DNA of 64,000 bases from Conoideocrella luteorostrata (lineage: Eukaryota; Ascomycota; Sordariomycetes; Hypocreales; Clavicipitaceae). The first letter of the stretch is position 1. Each line of letters starts with the position of its first letter. The notes under the pieces were generated by a model. That model had not been told where the DNA came from, ran no database searches, and worked only from the letters and a program-made list of their open reading frames with translations. Made by a program: the position numbers and the translations under genes. Location of the stretch: assembly GCA_032433595.1 (NCBI GenBank), contig JASWJB010000188.1, positions 21,639 to 85,638 on the forward strand, written 5' to 3'. This document shows, in pieces, positions 23,477 to 34,734 of the stretch.

Positions 23477-26400
23477 CACCTGTCGCTCCTTCATCGGATG
23501 CATTGGATCAACCGAATGCAGACCCTGGACACCTGGACACCACTCAGTGGCTTTCTGCATATCTCCTCCGTGTCAGTTCTGCGTGTCCGTTTCTCCTCAC
23601 GCGACGGACCGTCGTAAATTCATACAATAAAACTGTAATAGATGTCATCGACGTCGTACTCCTGCTTATCCCTCCAAACTCCACCCGCCCATGGCTGCTA
23701 AGAGCTCCGTACATACCGCCCTCAATCCATCTACGCAGTAACCAGCTAGCTACTCCGGACTCTGTACGGAGTAAATTATTTGCGGATTTAAACAAGTGTC
23801 CGAGATGACAGCCACGGCGACGGCTAAGGGCGCCCAAGTCCGTGGGATGGATACCACTGATTTGAAATCGACCATCGCTATTCGCCTCCTCGCGCTTCAA
23901 CGTCCGCTAGCTGATGTCTTGCCGTGTGGCTGATAAGCCCAAAGCTACGGAGTTGAACGACGTCCATACGCCTTGGCCATTGACAGCGCTGTCTCTCAGT
24001 GTTACGTTATTAAGCGCCGAATATCGCTGCAATCTTTTCCCGGGTGGGTCGGGCCCCGAGCCGGACTTTACGGGCTCCTCGAGAGAAGATGGTGCCATGT
24101 TTCCACGCAGGTTGTCTTGGTCCCGGGAGGTTGGGAGGTTGGGATGGCTTGGCTGGAGTTCCTTCAACGCGCGCGCATCCATCCCACACTTGGTGCGATG
24201 TAGGGACGTAAAACGCCGTTGATTGCTCAATAAGGGAAAACGACGGTGGCTCCGACATTGGCATTATGGTTATGCCAAGAAATGACCCTATTTTTATCAA
24301 GATCAGTCAAGGCGCCAGTTTGACAGATGGCCTGCAAGCTTTATCTCATTGGCAGTCAGATGGCCGGCGGCTAGTGCCACACAATTGGAAGCAGCGGGAA
24401 AGTCATATTGCATAAATAAATTGTTTGGCGTGGGCCATTTTAACGTGATGTCCCTTCTCCTTCCATTTCCATTCATACTGTCGGAGCTACAACAGAAACG
24501 GGAACTTGCCATCAACCGGCCTGCCGTCCTCGAGGAATGAATGGTAACCCTCAGGTATGACGCAGACGTACAACCCACTGGCGTCTCTCCTTGCATCCCA
24601 TCTCTACGTATTCGGCAGTCCTCCTCCAGGTAAGGTAGCCACAGGTGTGCGAGCCGAGACATGCTAATCTTCTCCGGCGAATACAGCTTTACGTCCATGA
24701 CAGCATTTACCGTGTGGAGGGCCTTGATTGAACCCATCCCTCAACCCCCGAAGACTAACACACACCGTGGTGGATTACATTACAAGGGAGGAGCGGATAA
24801 GTGGTGTGAAACTCCAACCGCGTCGTAAATTGCGGACGATGCACCTAGCCGCCGTTGTTGTCATCAATGTCGTCCATAGCATGTGCTCGACAAGACACCA
24901 CACAGACACGGCGGTGCAGCCAATCCTCGTGACACCAGGGCACGAAAGTGTCAAGGGGGTCTTGGGGTAGTCTTTGTCGTTCTTCTCCGACTTACGTTTG
25001 TGGAACGTTCTCTATGCACTCGGGGTATCCGTAGGTGGATCGTCTTCGTCCTTGGATCGGACAGCTCCACGATTATGATGCACCGATCGAAATTTCGACG
25101 ATTGTTGTGCAGTGCAGCCGGTGCTGGTCCCCTTGATCCTGTCAATTGCTCTCTGTCCATCTATTGGACATCATTTATGGAATGCAGGGCGGAGCGGATC
25201 GAATCATGACCTGGCTTTAAAACTCACGACCCTGTTAAGTAGCGACTGTGTTGAGCCTGATCGATTATGAGTTTCGGAGAGCTTCCGCTCTCAGTATCGA
25301 TCAGAGAGATATCCACCTCTAATTGACGACTAACGGAATGCAGTAATGGAATGTCTGCCGCCGGGTGAAAACATAGCCGCAGACTGAGCCACCAGGATCA
25401 TATGAAATGCCCATCGGAGGCTCGTGTCTCCAACTTGTACGTTTCATCCAGTTTCTCATCTGTGTTTGGCTACTTACTTTGTGTATGATATTACGTGGTA
25501 TTGTGCATGTAATACTACCCAATACTACCCAAGGAACGAATACAAAAGCGGCAACATCGGGACCAGGCATGCCCAATCGTAACGCCAACAACCCTCTTCA
25601 ATTTTGCAATATCTCGATATCTATTTGGCAGCGTTGCTCCGAAGGCTGCGGGCTGATGAATGAACCCATAACTACTCCTTTCCCAAGGCAAGTAGCCGAT
25701 GAGCAATATCTGTTCACAAAAAAAAAAAAAAAAAAAAAGAGAACCTTGACCACCATACGCATTTGATCAGACAAGTGTCGGTAAATGCATCGGTCTTCAT
25801 TGGACACCAACATATTTTTTGACCTGGTAAATGCATCTCAGCACTGCCACACGGATAGGCCAGCCGAAGTTAATCTACCGTCTTATCAAACCCCGAGCTT
25901 GGCAATCTTGAAGGATTCCTTCAATTCAGCTGACACATAGTTAAAACTGTCCAGCCAAAGAATGCTACCCCGCGACCAGGTCCTACGGTATTTGCCAACG
26001 AAGCAAAGGTTGCGGGCATTTGCAACCCATCGTTGTTACAAGTGCGGGACCACATTGTACTTCTGACGTTGTTCTTTCGGCTCCGAACACAACGGGGAGT
26101 ACACCTCAGAATTCGTCTCTGGGCTATTTACTAAACAAAGTTGAGGTCCGATGAATGCTACTGCAAGTGCTGGGATCTAAGTGTCAATTTGGAGATCAGA
26201 GCGCAGAGGACTTAGGTTCGAGACTCTGCTCCACTTGGGGGAATCCCGGTACAAGATCACGAGAACCAACGAAACCAACGGCCATCGATAAAGGTCGAAT
26301 GACTTTATTGTTGCCACTGCTACTCCATATCTTGTTTGTCAATGTGGAATCTTGCATATCAATTTCTCATGCTACGGGCACAATGGCCGTCAGCATTTGC

Positions 26401-27425
26401 AAAGTACTTTCACATTAGGGGCCAAAAAGTGTCTACAAAACGCTTTGAGATGGGCCGAGCGGCTAATTTTGGGACATCCCACCGGGATGAAGCCGGTCGC
26501 CGCGTGCCATGCCGGGTACTGGAAATCGGAGAAAACACGACATGTGATGTTTAGATTGCCATAATTCGAAAATTTGGTACAGTAAAGGCTGGGAAGGTTG
26601 CAGGGCGCACGGTGGCAGCGTTGTCACAGAATCAGCCTGCTGTTGGATCCGGCTATTGGTAACCTTAACCGTGTTGGGTTGTTCCTGAGTGTTTACAAAC
26701 ACATCACGTAAGTCGGGGATGTCGTGAATGATGTTGGTTATACGTGGCATTTCACTGCTAATTTAACTCGGCCAACTACCGTCCTATCATTAACCGAATT
26801 CCCAAACAAGACGACTATAACAACATCAATGTATAACAGAAATTCGCAGGATTGGTTCGCAGTAAAGTAGGCTTCTCAGGCCATATACGCGAACGACCCA
26901 TGACAAACTTCTTCGGATGACGCAGAAAGGTAAAATAGAATATGAGGAAGCGTGCCACCCGGCTGCATTCGCATTGCACTGTATCTAGCACGCGAGCTGA
27001 GCTTGATCGAAGCATCACTGGCCATCATCAATGGATAGCAACGGTCATAGCTAAAGGATCTTTATACCGACAGCCCAATATGTGATGAGAACATGGCCCG
27101 GCGCATTGGCTTCTCAACCTCTCCTTGTTTGGTTCGTGAACCACTTAAAGTAGTGCGCGGCGATCATAGCGCGGCGCCTGTTCGGGTTGCTCCGGCGGAA
27201 CTGACGACTGCTTCGCTCCATCGACATTGCTCGCTACATGCCGAATGGAGAAGGTCGGTCGGTCCAATTGCCCCACGGGAAGAAAATTCTCAAGTTGGTC
27301 TTAAGAACATCTGATCCTCCTGTATTAGTGTGCCAAAAGAATCCGAGCTTGGGATTCTTGTTATTGTTGTTCGTCCCATAAGAATCGTGCATCAACATCA
27401 TCATCCGTTAGATAAGGACTATGTT

Positions 27426-28056
27426 TCATTTCAGGGTAATAATCACCTCCAAACAGCTCAACTTTCTCACTCTGCTTGCATCCGACTCCCCTCCGTCCTG
27501 TAGAACTACATCATCCACGGTCTTGACCGTCCTTGTCCTCAATCGTACATGACAGTCCCCCTCCTGCTCAAACCAGCTGGCCAGACTGAGCGTCTTTTCA
27601 ATCGCCTTTCCCGTCCCCATAACCGTCACGGACAGTGGCTGTGCATTTTCACCTGCAGTGTTGGTGCTACGCTCGAGTGCTTCCACGCGTGAATGGAGAG
27701 AAGCATGCTTGGGGGCTGGTCCCGCGGGACGGAGTGACTTGGTGAGTGACTTGCGGACGCGTCTGACAGCAGAAATGAAGGGGGTCTTGGAAGACATGTA
27801 GATGGTAGGGGATTTGGCCGATGCAGGAAGCTGAGGTCTTGTCAGAGGGCGTTTATGGATCTTGGCGCCTAAATTTGTAATGTGTGTTAGAATGACGCCT
27901 TGATTTCATAGCAGTTGTACAATCAATCATAAAAAATAAATAAATAAATAAACAACATGTGATGAAGCAAGTACCTTCTGGAATTTGCGGCAGTTTGTCG
28001 TTTGGCTGATCATGACGATGGTGTTGCTCGTCTGTGGGTGACTGAGTTTTGGCCAT
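27426..28056 (-). CDS. pop7: RNase P / RNase MRP subunit POP7 (Rpp20), Alba-like
   Basis: Protein subunit shared by nuclear RNase P (tRNA 5' maturation) and RNase MRP (rRNA processing), which pairs with Pop6/Rpp25 on the RNA. Exon 1 is 28056-27975 and exon 2 is 27868-27426. The 106-nt intron 27974-27869 (GTACTT...TTTAG) contains a short TTTA repeat. The product is 174 residues. The N-terminal ~45 residues are polar; then comes the Alba fold: YMSSKTPFISAVRRVRK near the start, the VTVMGTGKAIEKTLSLA helix, a WFEQ turn and the closing RKLSCLEVIITLK strand. An in-frame ATG at 28119 would add a Cys/Pro/Ala run that looks like leader sequence, so I chose 28056. It is divergent from the RAV2 gene. 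Confidence 0.88.
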
Positions 28057-28797
28057 GGCTGCGGGAGGTTGCAGGGCCGGGCAGGGCAAGGCCGGGCAGG
28101 GGAGTGCAGAGCAGCACAATTCGGGGGAGAGGGGTAGTAGATGCGCTGGAGCAGAGTGACTGCATGTGCGATGTATGGGTCATGTCCTGATAGGGACTGT
28201 TTGCATGCTTGATGCTGATGCTTGATGCTGGCTTTGCGACGATGCGACGAAACGGTGCGATGGAGCTGTATGGAGTGCGAGGGTCTAAAAATGGGTGAAG
28301 ATAAAAATGGTTCGTACCATGCAGTCAGCTAGATAGTTAGTTAGATGCACTCTACGGAGTAACTACTCTACGGGGCACGGAATACGGAGAACAAGCACCA
28401 ACTAACTAACTAGCTTGCACCTGTAAGACGAAGCGGCGCCAGAGAGGGCCAGCCACTGGCGGTGCACCCTTCTCCCCCACCCACGACAAACTCACTCGCT
28501 ATAGCTCGCTATAACTGGATAGTAAGTCCACTAACAAACTAATTAAGCAATACCCCGTCGGTAATTACTCCAAGTCTATAAGTTAGTTACCCAATCCGCG
28601 ACGTCACTCATCCAACTCCAACCAAAGGCAGAAACCATCACCAATTCCATCCAGTGCGCACCCAAGTCTGACGATGGCCGCACCCCGTCGCGCTGTTCGC
28701 TAAACCACAGCTCCGGCTTCCACTTCAGCTTCCACCACTTCCGCGTCTTCTCTTCTCCAAACCAACCCTCCATCCCCAATCCTCAATCTTCGCAGCC
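28057..28797. promoter_or_regulatory. Bidirectional upstream region of pop7 and RAV2
   Basis: 741 bp between divergent start codons. Contains TACGGAGTA at about 28353 and variants (CTACGGGGC, TACGGAGAA) within 35 bp. TTAGTTAG and AACTAACTAAC repeats surround it. The 28690-28797 stretch is pyrimidine-rich toward RAV2. Confidence 0.45.
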
Positions 28798-29959
28798 ATG
28801 TCGCTCGCCGTCTGGCCGCCCATCTCCCCGGAAGACCTCAAAGTCAAAGCCGCCGAATCTCTCGTACGAATAAAACACTACCCGCTCCCAACACACATAG
28901 AGAAAAACCGTCTTGCTTATCAACGCCTCCCCTCCAGGAGCGCGAACTAGAATGGATCGTCCAAGAGACCATGTCCCTCTGCTACGACCTGAAGCACGGC
29001 ATAGAAGACTGCTATGCGCTCCTCGCGCCCATCGACCCTGGCAGCACGCTCGTCATGAGCACGCATCGCAACGAGGCTGTCAAGGGGACGATAACCCGTG
29101 TGGGCACACGGATTGTCAAAGGCGTACGTCTCGTTTAAAAAAAAAAAAAATTGAAAAATGAAAAAAAAAAAAAAGATGAAAAAATTAACCACTCCAGTGT
29201 GCTGAAATGCTAATATGCCAATGGTTTTTTTGTTTCTAGACCCTCAACTTACAGTTTCGAACTCTTCCCCCACAACAAATCATCATCTCGCCCACCGAAC
29301 CAATACACTTACCCGCCCTCGACGCCCTCCACATCCACCTCACCCAAGCCATTGACCTCCTCGGCCTCACCATATCCTCATCGCCTCCCACAGCCCCGGC
29401 CCTCGCCTCAGCCCTGACCGTGCTTGCTGAATCGCTCGCCGAATCAGCCGCCCTCTTGAAAGGCCCTTCGCCAAGCAAGGCCGATTCCGATCCAGCATGG
29501 CAAACTGCCTCCTGTCCCAGACACCATTTCAGCCCCCCCATACCAGGCAATATGAGCTTTTACATGACACTCCAGGAGAGTAGCATAGTGCTATGGTTGC
29601 GAGCCCTGGAGCCGGCCGGCGTGCCCGTCAATTTCGGCTTGAAGCTGGGGCTTGCGATTGGGACGGTTCGAAGGTTGGAACATGACGAGATGGACGTGGT
29701 GTTTCGGTATAATCCGGATGGTGACGGTGGGTGTGAGCCGAAGAGGGGAGGAGGGGGAGGGGGCGCAGCCACTGGAGAACCACCGATGAGTGGGAAGAAA
29801 CAGCAGACAGAAGACGTGTATGTGAGGGAAAAGGTGCGGATTGAGAGTGCTGATCCAAGTTTGATATCACTGCATTCGAAACTGGGATATCTGAGCCATA
29901 TGTTGGGTCAAGCGAGGCATAACCTGGCTGCGGTCATGGGGTTGGATTTGGAGAGTTAA
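28798..29959 (+). CDS. RAV2: RAVE complex subunit 2 / Rogdi family protein
   Basis: Subunit of the RAVE complex, which promotes reassembly of V1 with Vo in the vacuolar H+-ATPase; animal Rogdi belongs to the same family. Exons are 28798-28863, 28938-29123 and 29240-29959, with introns 28864-28937 and 29124-29239. The second intron contains two poly(A) tracts. The product is 323 residues. The N-terminus ELEWIVQETMSLCYDLKHGIEDCYALL is the conserved helical start of Rogdi proteins, followed by the LVMSTHRNEAVKGTITRVGTRIVKG strand region. The C-terminus SLHSKLGYLSHMLGQARHNLAAVMG is helical. A Gly-rich loop (about residues 257-264, GGGGGG) and a hydrophilic segment interrupt the C-terminal half. 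It is divergent from pop7. Confidence 0.88.
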
Positions 29960-30306
29960 GCATTTGGCATTTGATGTTTGCGCTTGCATTGAATACCCAT
30001 GGAGTTGGATATGGATAGCCTTGGGGAATACGAGATCACCATATTACCTAGTTGTGACAGAATTATACATTTCTCAGCGTGTTGCTGTGTCAGCTTTCAA
30101 TGCTTCAATACATTTTCTACTACAATAGTTCCAATACTGATGATACATGCGTGTGTCCCTGACGCCTTTGACAAATGAAAATGACTATGCTTCTGCGACG
30201 TCATGATATTGCTACGTCTCACGCTCCCAACAAATAAACCCTCTCAACATTGGTCATCTGATCTCCCAGAGCAGTTTGAAGACATGTTCGCCGATGCCTG
30301 AATGTC
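29960..30306. other. Convergent intergenic region between RAV2 and the NIPSNAP gene
   Basis: 347 bp, AT-rich, no coding signal. It should hold both 3' ends; I did not find a unique poly(A) signal. Confidence 0.5.
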
Positions 30307-31431
30307 TTATGCAGTGGGTGACCACGGCATGGGAAGCAGGATACGAGACTTCATGCTTTGGATAAGAGGAACAGTCTTGTGAACCGTATCACTCCACCCC
30401 TCGACTGACCAACTCTTTTCTCGGCGTTCTCGTCGCTCCTCCAGATTGGCAAACTGCCACAGATGATGAACAGTGTTCAGCTCGCCAATTTGGACAAACC
30501 ATGCGCCAACACCTTCCATAACTTCGCGTCTGGCCTTGAGACCGCGCCGCCAGTGCGTCTCCCACTCTAACAAGTTTCCGGGGTGGAGCGTGTATGAACG
30601 AAGCTCAAACAGACCTCCCAGCTGCCGGGGAGGAGTCGTAGGCCAGAAGGAAAACTCCTGCATGAGCGAGATCTTCTTGGAGTTAATCAACGTCTTAAGC
30701 TTATTATCGAAATCGGCGAACTTGGGGTGATGACTGATGGAGTGTCGGGACTCGTGGTATCCCTCGTACTTTTGGTACTCCCAAATATGCACTGTGATTG
30801 CAAGATTAGTTCCTGCGGACTTTCACCTCTCGCGCAGTTGGATCTTAGTGAGGGGCTTACCAAAGGTATCACAGTCGCCTACCTCAGTCCGCCAACTGCC
30901 TACAAGATGTACCTTGTTCTCAGGAGTATTGGCCATCTGCGGGTAAAAGTGGCCGACAAGCTCCATATACTCATCTACCTTCTCGGGCTTCACCTCGTGG
31001 AAGACAATGGAGTGCACATATTTGCCACGAGCCAGCACCTGGCTGAAGCTGGCTTGGATCTGTGCCTCCATCTCCCTGCCTTCCTTGGTACCGTAAATGA
31101 GATTAGACAGAGGACCCGACTTACGGCCAGATTCCTGCTTGTTTGCTTCGGCGGTAGTTCCTGCATCAGGTTTGGATGAGTCTTGGTCTGACCTCTCGGC
31201 TGTAGAGGGATTGGCAGACAACGCACGTGCTCCATGTTCTCTCTGTGCCTCCACCAGTCTCTCTCGAAATTCATGCTGCTTCCTATTGAACGAGTCGATC
31301 TGAGCTCGAGAAGGATTGATGTCTCCCATTGAAGGGGTCTTGGACTGCGTCATAGCCGTGGTGCTAAGAGCTCGCATGGCCCAGCGCGGGAGCACCGCGA
31401 CGGTATGGCGAGGAAGACTTCGTGACAACAT
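30307..31431 (-). CDS. NIPSNAP family protein, probably mitochondrial
   Basis: Exon 1 31431-30861 and exon 2 30791-30307; intron 30860-30792 (GTAAGC...CACAG). The product is 351 residues. The start MLSRSLPRHTVAVLPRWAMR is basic and Ser-rich, like a mitochondrial presequence. An upstream in-frame ATG at 31479 would add 16 residues (MWTFLDLFCPP...) that look less like a presequence. A polar spacer (residues ~45-105) follows. Two NIPSNAP (ferredoxin-like dimeric alpha-beta barrel) units then appear: YVHSIVFHEVKPEKVDEYMELVG to the WEYQKYEGY segment, and GLFELRSYTLHPGNLLEWETHW to the end. NIPSNAP proteins in animals associate with mitochondria and mitophagy; the fungal role is unclear. It is divergent from atp18. 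Confidence 0.88.
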
Positions 31432-32379
31432 GGTGAGAAGGTCTTTGGGAGGGCAAAAGAGGTCCAAGAAGGTCCACAAGTTTCAAGTGGTAGATCACCG
31501 CCGAAGCTCGACTAGGTCGGTTTCAAGAGAGCAACAACAGAAAGACGATGATGCCTCAACAGAGCCCACTGGTCGAACTCCCCAACAGGAAGAGAGTAGG
31601 GGTCGGAAGAGGGAGCTCGATGAGAGGTGGTGGTGGCAGCAGCAGCGGTGTGATGTATTCGTAGATTGGGCACAGGGAGGCAAGAAGCAGCAAACTGGTT
31701 TCCTGGGAGAGCGGTGGTAATTGGCGGCACAAGGACGGCACAGGAGCAGGAAGGGTGTTCGACGTCTATGCGTAGGCGACTTCCTGTGTCTGGAGCTATT
31801 GAATTGGAGGGCAGCCTCGACCGTCGATTGGATGTGCGGCACAGGCACGTCGCAGCCAAGTTGCTCACCCCGCACTTTGTAGATTGGGGTTACTAAAGAA
31901 TGTGTCTTGATTAGACCGGGGGCGGTCGTGTGTTACTATAGCTGAATGATGATTGATTGAGCGGTTATCGTGCGGTATTGAGGAGGTGGTAACTTTTTGC
32001 ACGTATCTCAGTAGGGGGGTAACGGGCTACCAGCAGCTGTGCCTTCTCTGAGTGTACGGGGACGCAAGCAACATCCGTCCGCAGGCGAGCACTGGCCAGA
32101 CAGCTCCAAGCTCATGATGTCACCTGGGATTACAGAGCGAAATCACGTGATTTAACTTCCAGATGTCTTCGGGAGATAGATTCTCCGAATCCCTCAACCG
32201 CTCGTCTGGGGAATGGCCTTTCTGCCTGAGGCTCCACTTCAATCGGCTCAAACCGCGGATGAGAGCTCTGCTTGCATTGGCTGTCGAAAAAGGCTCGTTT
32301 TGAAGACTTCATCACGAGTAATCTCTCCACCACATCAATCCACGCTGAACCCTCGAGATATCCACGAATACCGCCCATC
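31432..32379. promoter_or_regulatory. Upstream region between the NIPSNAP gene and atp18
   Basis: 948 bp between divergent start codons. 31500-31870 is pyrimidine-rich on the minus strand, consistent with the NIPSNAP leader. Open frames on both strands are low complexity and mutually overlapping. Confidence 0.4.
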
Positions 32380-32822
32380 ATGTCTTGGCTCGGTGTCACT
32401 CCCTTCAAGAAGTTCCCGGCTCCTTTCCGTACGTCAATCCCGACGGCTCAATGGCCCATCCTCCCCATGACCGTCGTATGACCATGCGAATCTCCTTAAT
32501 GCTAACTAATACCCAACAGTGAAGCCTATGTGGCCCTTTTTCGCCGCCGGTATGTAACTAGCACAGCCAACAAACGATTCCACATCGGCTGGATGCTCGA
32601 GGATGCGATTCCACGCGCTTGGGACGGTTCATTAACTTTGAGCAGGTTTGGTCATTGCGTACGGCGTCAACTCTGCCCAGAACGCCATGATGGCTTGTAT
32701 GCATTCTCCCCCTCTTGCGTCTTGACTGACCGAAACGAGCACACTGGATACTAATAAGGATTGCAGCCGATGAGTGGAAGAACGATCCTCGCAACCCCAA
32801 GGCCAAGACTGGAGGCCATTAA
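32380..32822 (+). CDS. atp18: ATP synthase subunit j/i (ATP18), 61 residues in four exons
   Basis: Small single-pass membrane subunit of the Fo part of mitochondrial ATP synthase, near the dimer interface. Exons are 32380-32428, 32520-32549, 32646-32696 and 32767-32822; the introns between them are 91, 96 and 70 nt, all GT-AG with frame kept. One exon is only 30 nt. The joined product is 61 residues: the N-terminal GVTPFKKFPAPFLKPMWPFF and the following membrane segment (about residues 19-36) match the family pattern KKFPxPxLKPxWPFF. The C-terminus DEWKNDPRNPKAKTGGH carries the conserved KNDPRNP. Half of the gene is intron and no exon is longer than 56 nt, so it is invisible to simple ORF calls. 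It is divergent from the NIPSNAP gene. Confidence 0.92.
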
Positions 32823-33592
32823 TAGTTGTTCTTGGTTGTGGAATAGGTTAGAATGGACGGGCAACGTCAACGAAGCATGGTCCGGTCTCTTTCAGCGAAA
32901 AAAACTACGCCGGACAGTTCAATCTAGGGTGGTATTGTATCATAGACTCGCATCCGAGGGTTTAATAGACCTTGTGCATCAAACTTGGCGATTCCGAATG
33001 GACAGCGGTGGCTAGTGGTGTTGTGGTGACATACTCATCGAGGAGGATAGTTCCGCCAAGCTGCTAAAATATCAATGCCTTTCTTTTGTGACAGAAATTC
33101 GTGACTAGTCAAAACGTGATCATCAATTACAACAGGGCCGCCAATTGCTGTAGGCAACCAGATGCGGCGCAAATAACACCGTATGTCTGCCAGTGTTATC
33201 ACCTTAGGCGGCGGAATGACCGTCGATCCTGACTGCATGCACTTTAGAAATCTGAATTTTTACTCTACGGACATGTAGCCGCGATCCGAATTGAGAAGAG
33301 AACCACGAGAAAATCTCGAATACCGCAAGTGCGGCGTTGTTCACAACCTCACCGGCTGACGAATCACCCTAACCTTCGGGTCTTATCGCGAAATGCTATA
33401 TCCACTTCCACCCAGTGCAAACCTTACTCCAACAAACCAAGTTCAATATCCAATCCTCCGTGTTGGCCTCACATACCTCACTGACTCACAACATCTCCGT
33501 AAATGCACATTCTCATACGACCAACCATACAGCCTAGACCATATTTTCTCACCAAGCACTCATTCGTCCCCCGTACCGCTAAGTTTCGCACA
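32823..33592. other. Intergenic region between atp18 and the FSH hydrolase gene
   Basis: 770 bp without an independent gene. From about 33390 the plus strand is C/A-rich, consistent with promoter and leader of the hydrolase. An in-frame upstream ATG at 33503 belongs with that gene. Confidence 0.45.
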
Positions 33593-34499
33593 ATGACCGT
33601 CTCAACCACACCCACACCCACCGCCTCCCAACCATCTAAACAGAGCGACGGGAAAACAGATGTCAAAATATTGATGCTACACGGTATGTTTACTAATCTA
33701 AGACCCCCAATGCCCGCCTGAGCAACCCAAATCTACCAATTCACCCAAACAGCCCTTTCCAACAACTCACATAAGACTAAAAACAGGGTTCACACAATCC
33801 GGTTCCATTTTCAGAGCCAAAACCCGCGCTCTAGAAAAGCTCCTCACAAAAGTTCTCTCCTCCATCTCACTCACGCCCCAGCTCATCTATCCAACCGGCC
33901 CTAATCGCCTCCTGCCACAAGACATCCCGGGGTACTCACCCTCCAAGAACGGCGATGACGATGACTGGCAGCCTGATACATGGGCATGGTGGCGCAGAGA
34001 TGACAACTCAGGAGAGTATCTGTATCTAGAAAAGGGCATGGCTACCATTGCGCAAACTATTCGCGAGGTAGGCGGCATTGATGGCGTATGTGGCTTCAGT
34101 CAGGGAGGAGCAGCAACGGGCATCATTGCCGCGGCGCTGGAACCGCAGCGAGAAGTTCCGGATGGGAAGGCAGGAGAATGGGTGCGCGAATTGCGGGAGG
34201 CGAACGAAGGGAAGGCATTGAAGTTCGCAGTGTCGTATTCGGGTTTCTGGGCCAGACCACAATCTTTAAAGTTCTTGTATGAACCTAACATCAAGACGCC
34301 GATGATGCATTACTTGGGGAGTTTGGATACGGTGGTGGATGAGGATAGAAGCCAAGGATTGATCGATAGGTGTGAGCATGCAACAACGGTGGTGCATCCT
34401 GGCGGACACCATGTTCCCGTGTCAAGGGAGTGGGTGATGCCCCTTGCCGGGTTTATCAAGGACCATGCTCAGGAATCGGTGCCAAAGGCTGGGCTGTGA
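33593..34499 (+). CDS. FSH-family serine hydrolase (alpha/beta hydrolase, DUF341)
   Basis: Exon 1 33593-33683 and exon 2 33787-34499; intron 33684-33786. The product is 267 residues. The fold and catalytic triad of the yeast Fsh1 / human OVCA2 family are visible: the strand KILMLHGFTQSG with the oxyanion region, nucleophile Ser135 in GFSQGG, Asp211 in LDTVVD, and His238/239 in PGGHHVPVS. The W-rich segment TWAWWRRDD before the nucleophile is also typical. The natural substrate of this family is not settled; acyl-ester hydrolysis is the safe statement. An upstream in-frame ATG at 33503 would add 30 residues with four Arg and two Lys and no acidic residue. The ATG at 33593 has the better context (A at -3), so I chose it. 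It is convergent with RPN5. Confidence 0.92.
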
Positions 34500-34734
34500 C
34501 AAAGAAATTTCATTAAAGCCTCATTGGCAGATAGACCCATATATAAGGAACGATGAACTTAGATCCAGGCGCCGGCATCGAAATGTCACATTACATATCC
34601 TCTGTGTACGAGGACTGTCTAATTTTGTACAACCCTCCCGCCAGACTCTGTAGTCGTGACGACTGATGGCGCCACTTGCCAAGCTTCATAAGTCTACCAT
34701 CTACAGCTCCAAACTCCTTGAGTAGGATCCTCGT

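Larger units (their letters stand above)
22126..27425. other. Gene-poor region upstream of the DUF3237 gene
   Basis: No supported gene in 5.3 kb. On the minus strand 22130-22850 is pyrimidine-rich with a CTCA microsatellite, consistent with promoter and leader of the DUF3237 gene. Near 23439-23476 a 12-bp unit (CTGCATCGCCAG) repeats about three times. TACGGAGTA motifs or variants occur near 22876, 23004, 23015, 23314, 23350, 23764 and 23945. An A21 tract lies at 25718-25738. A 144-codon minus frame at 24303-24737 begins with ATG but shows no recognisable features. Confidence 0.4.

Noticed and set aside
23407..23808. 133-codon plus frame with AASP repeats
   Set aside because: The repeat is a 12-bp DNA tandem and the rest has no protein-like conservation cues.
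24303..24737. 144-codon minus-strand frame with a good ATG
   Set aside because: No domain, signal peptide or intron evidence; 144 codons is possible by chance in a 5-kb desert. A translated search would decide.
26190..26240. GGTTCGAGACTC sequence resembling a tRNA T-loop
   Set aside because: The five-base T stem does not pair and no acceptor or anticodon arm can be built around it.
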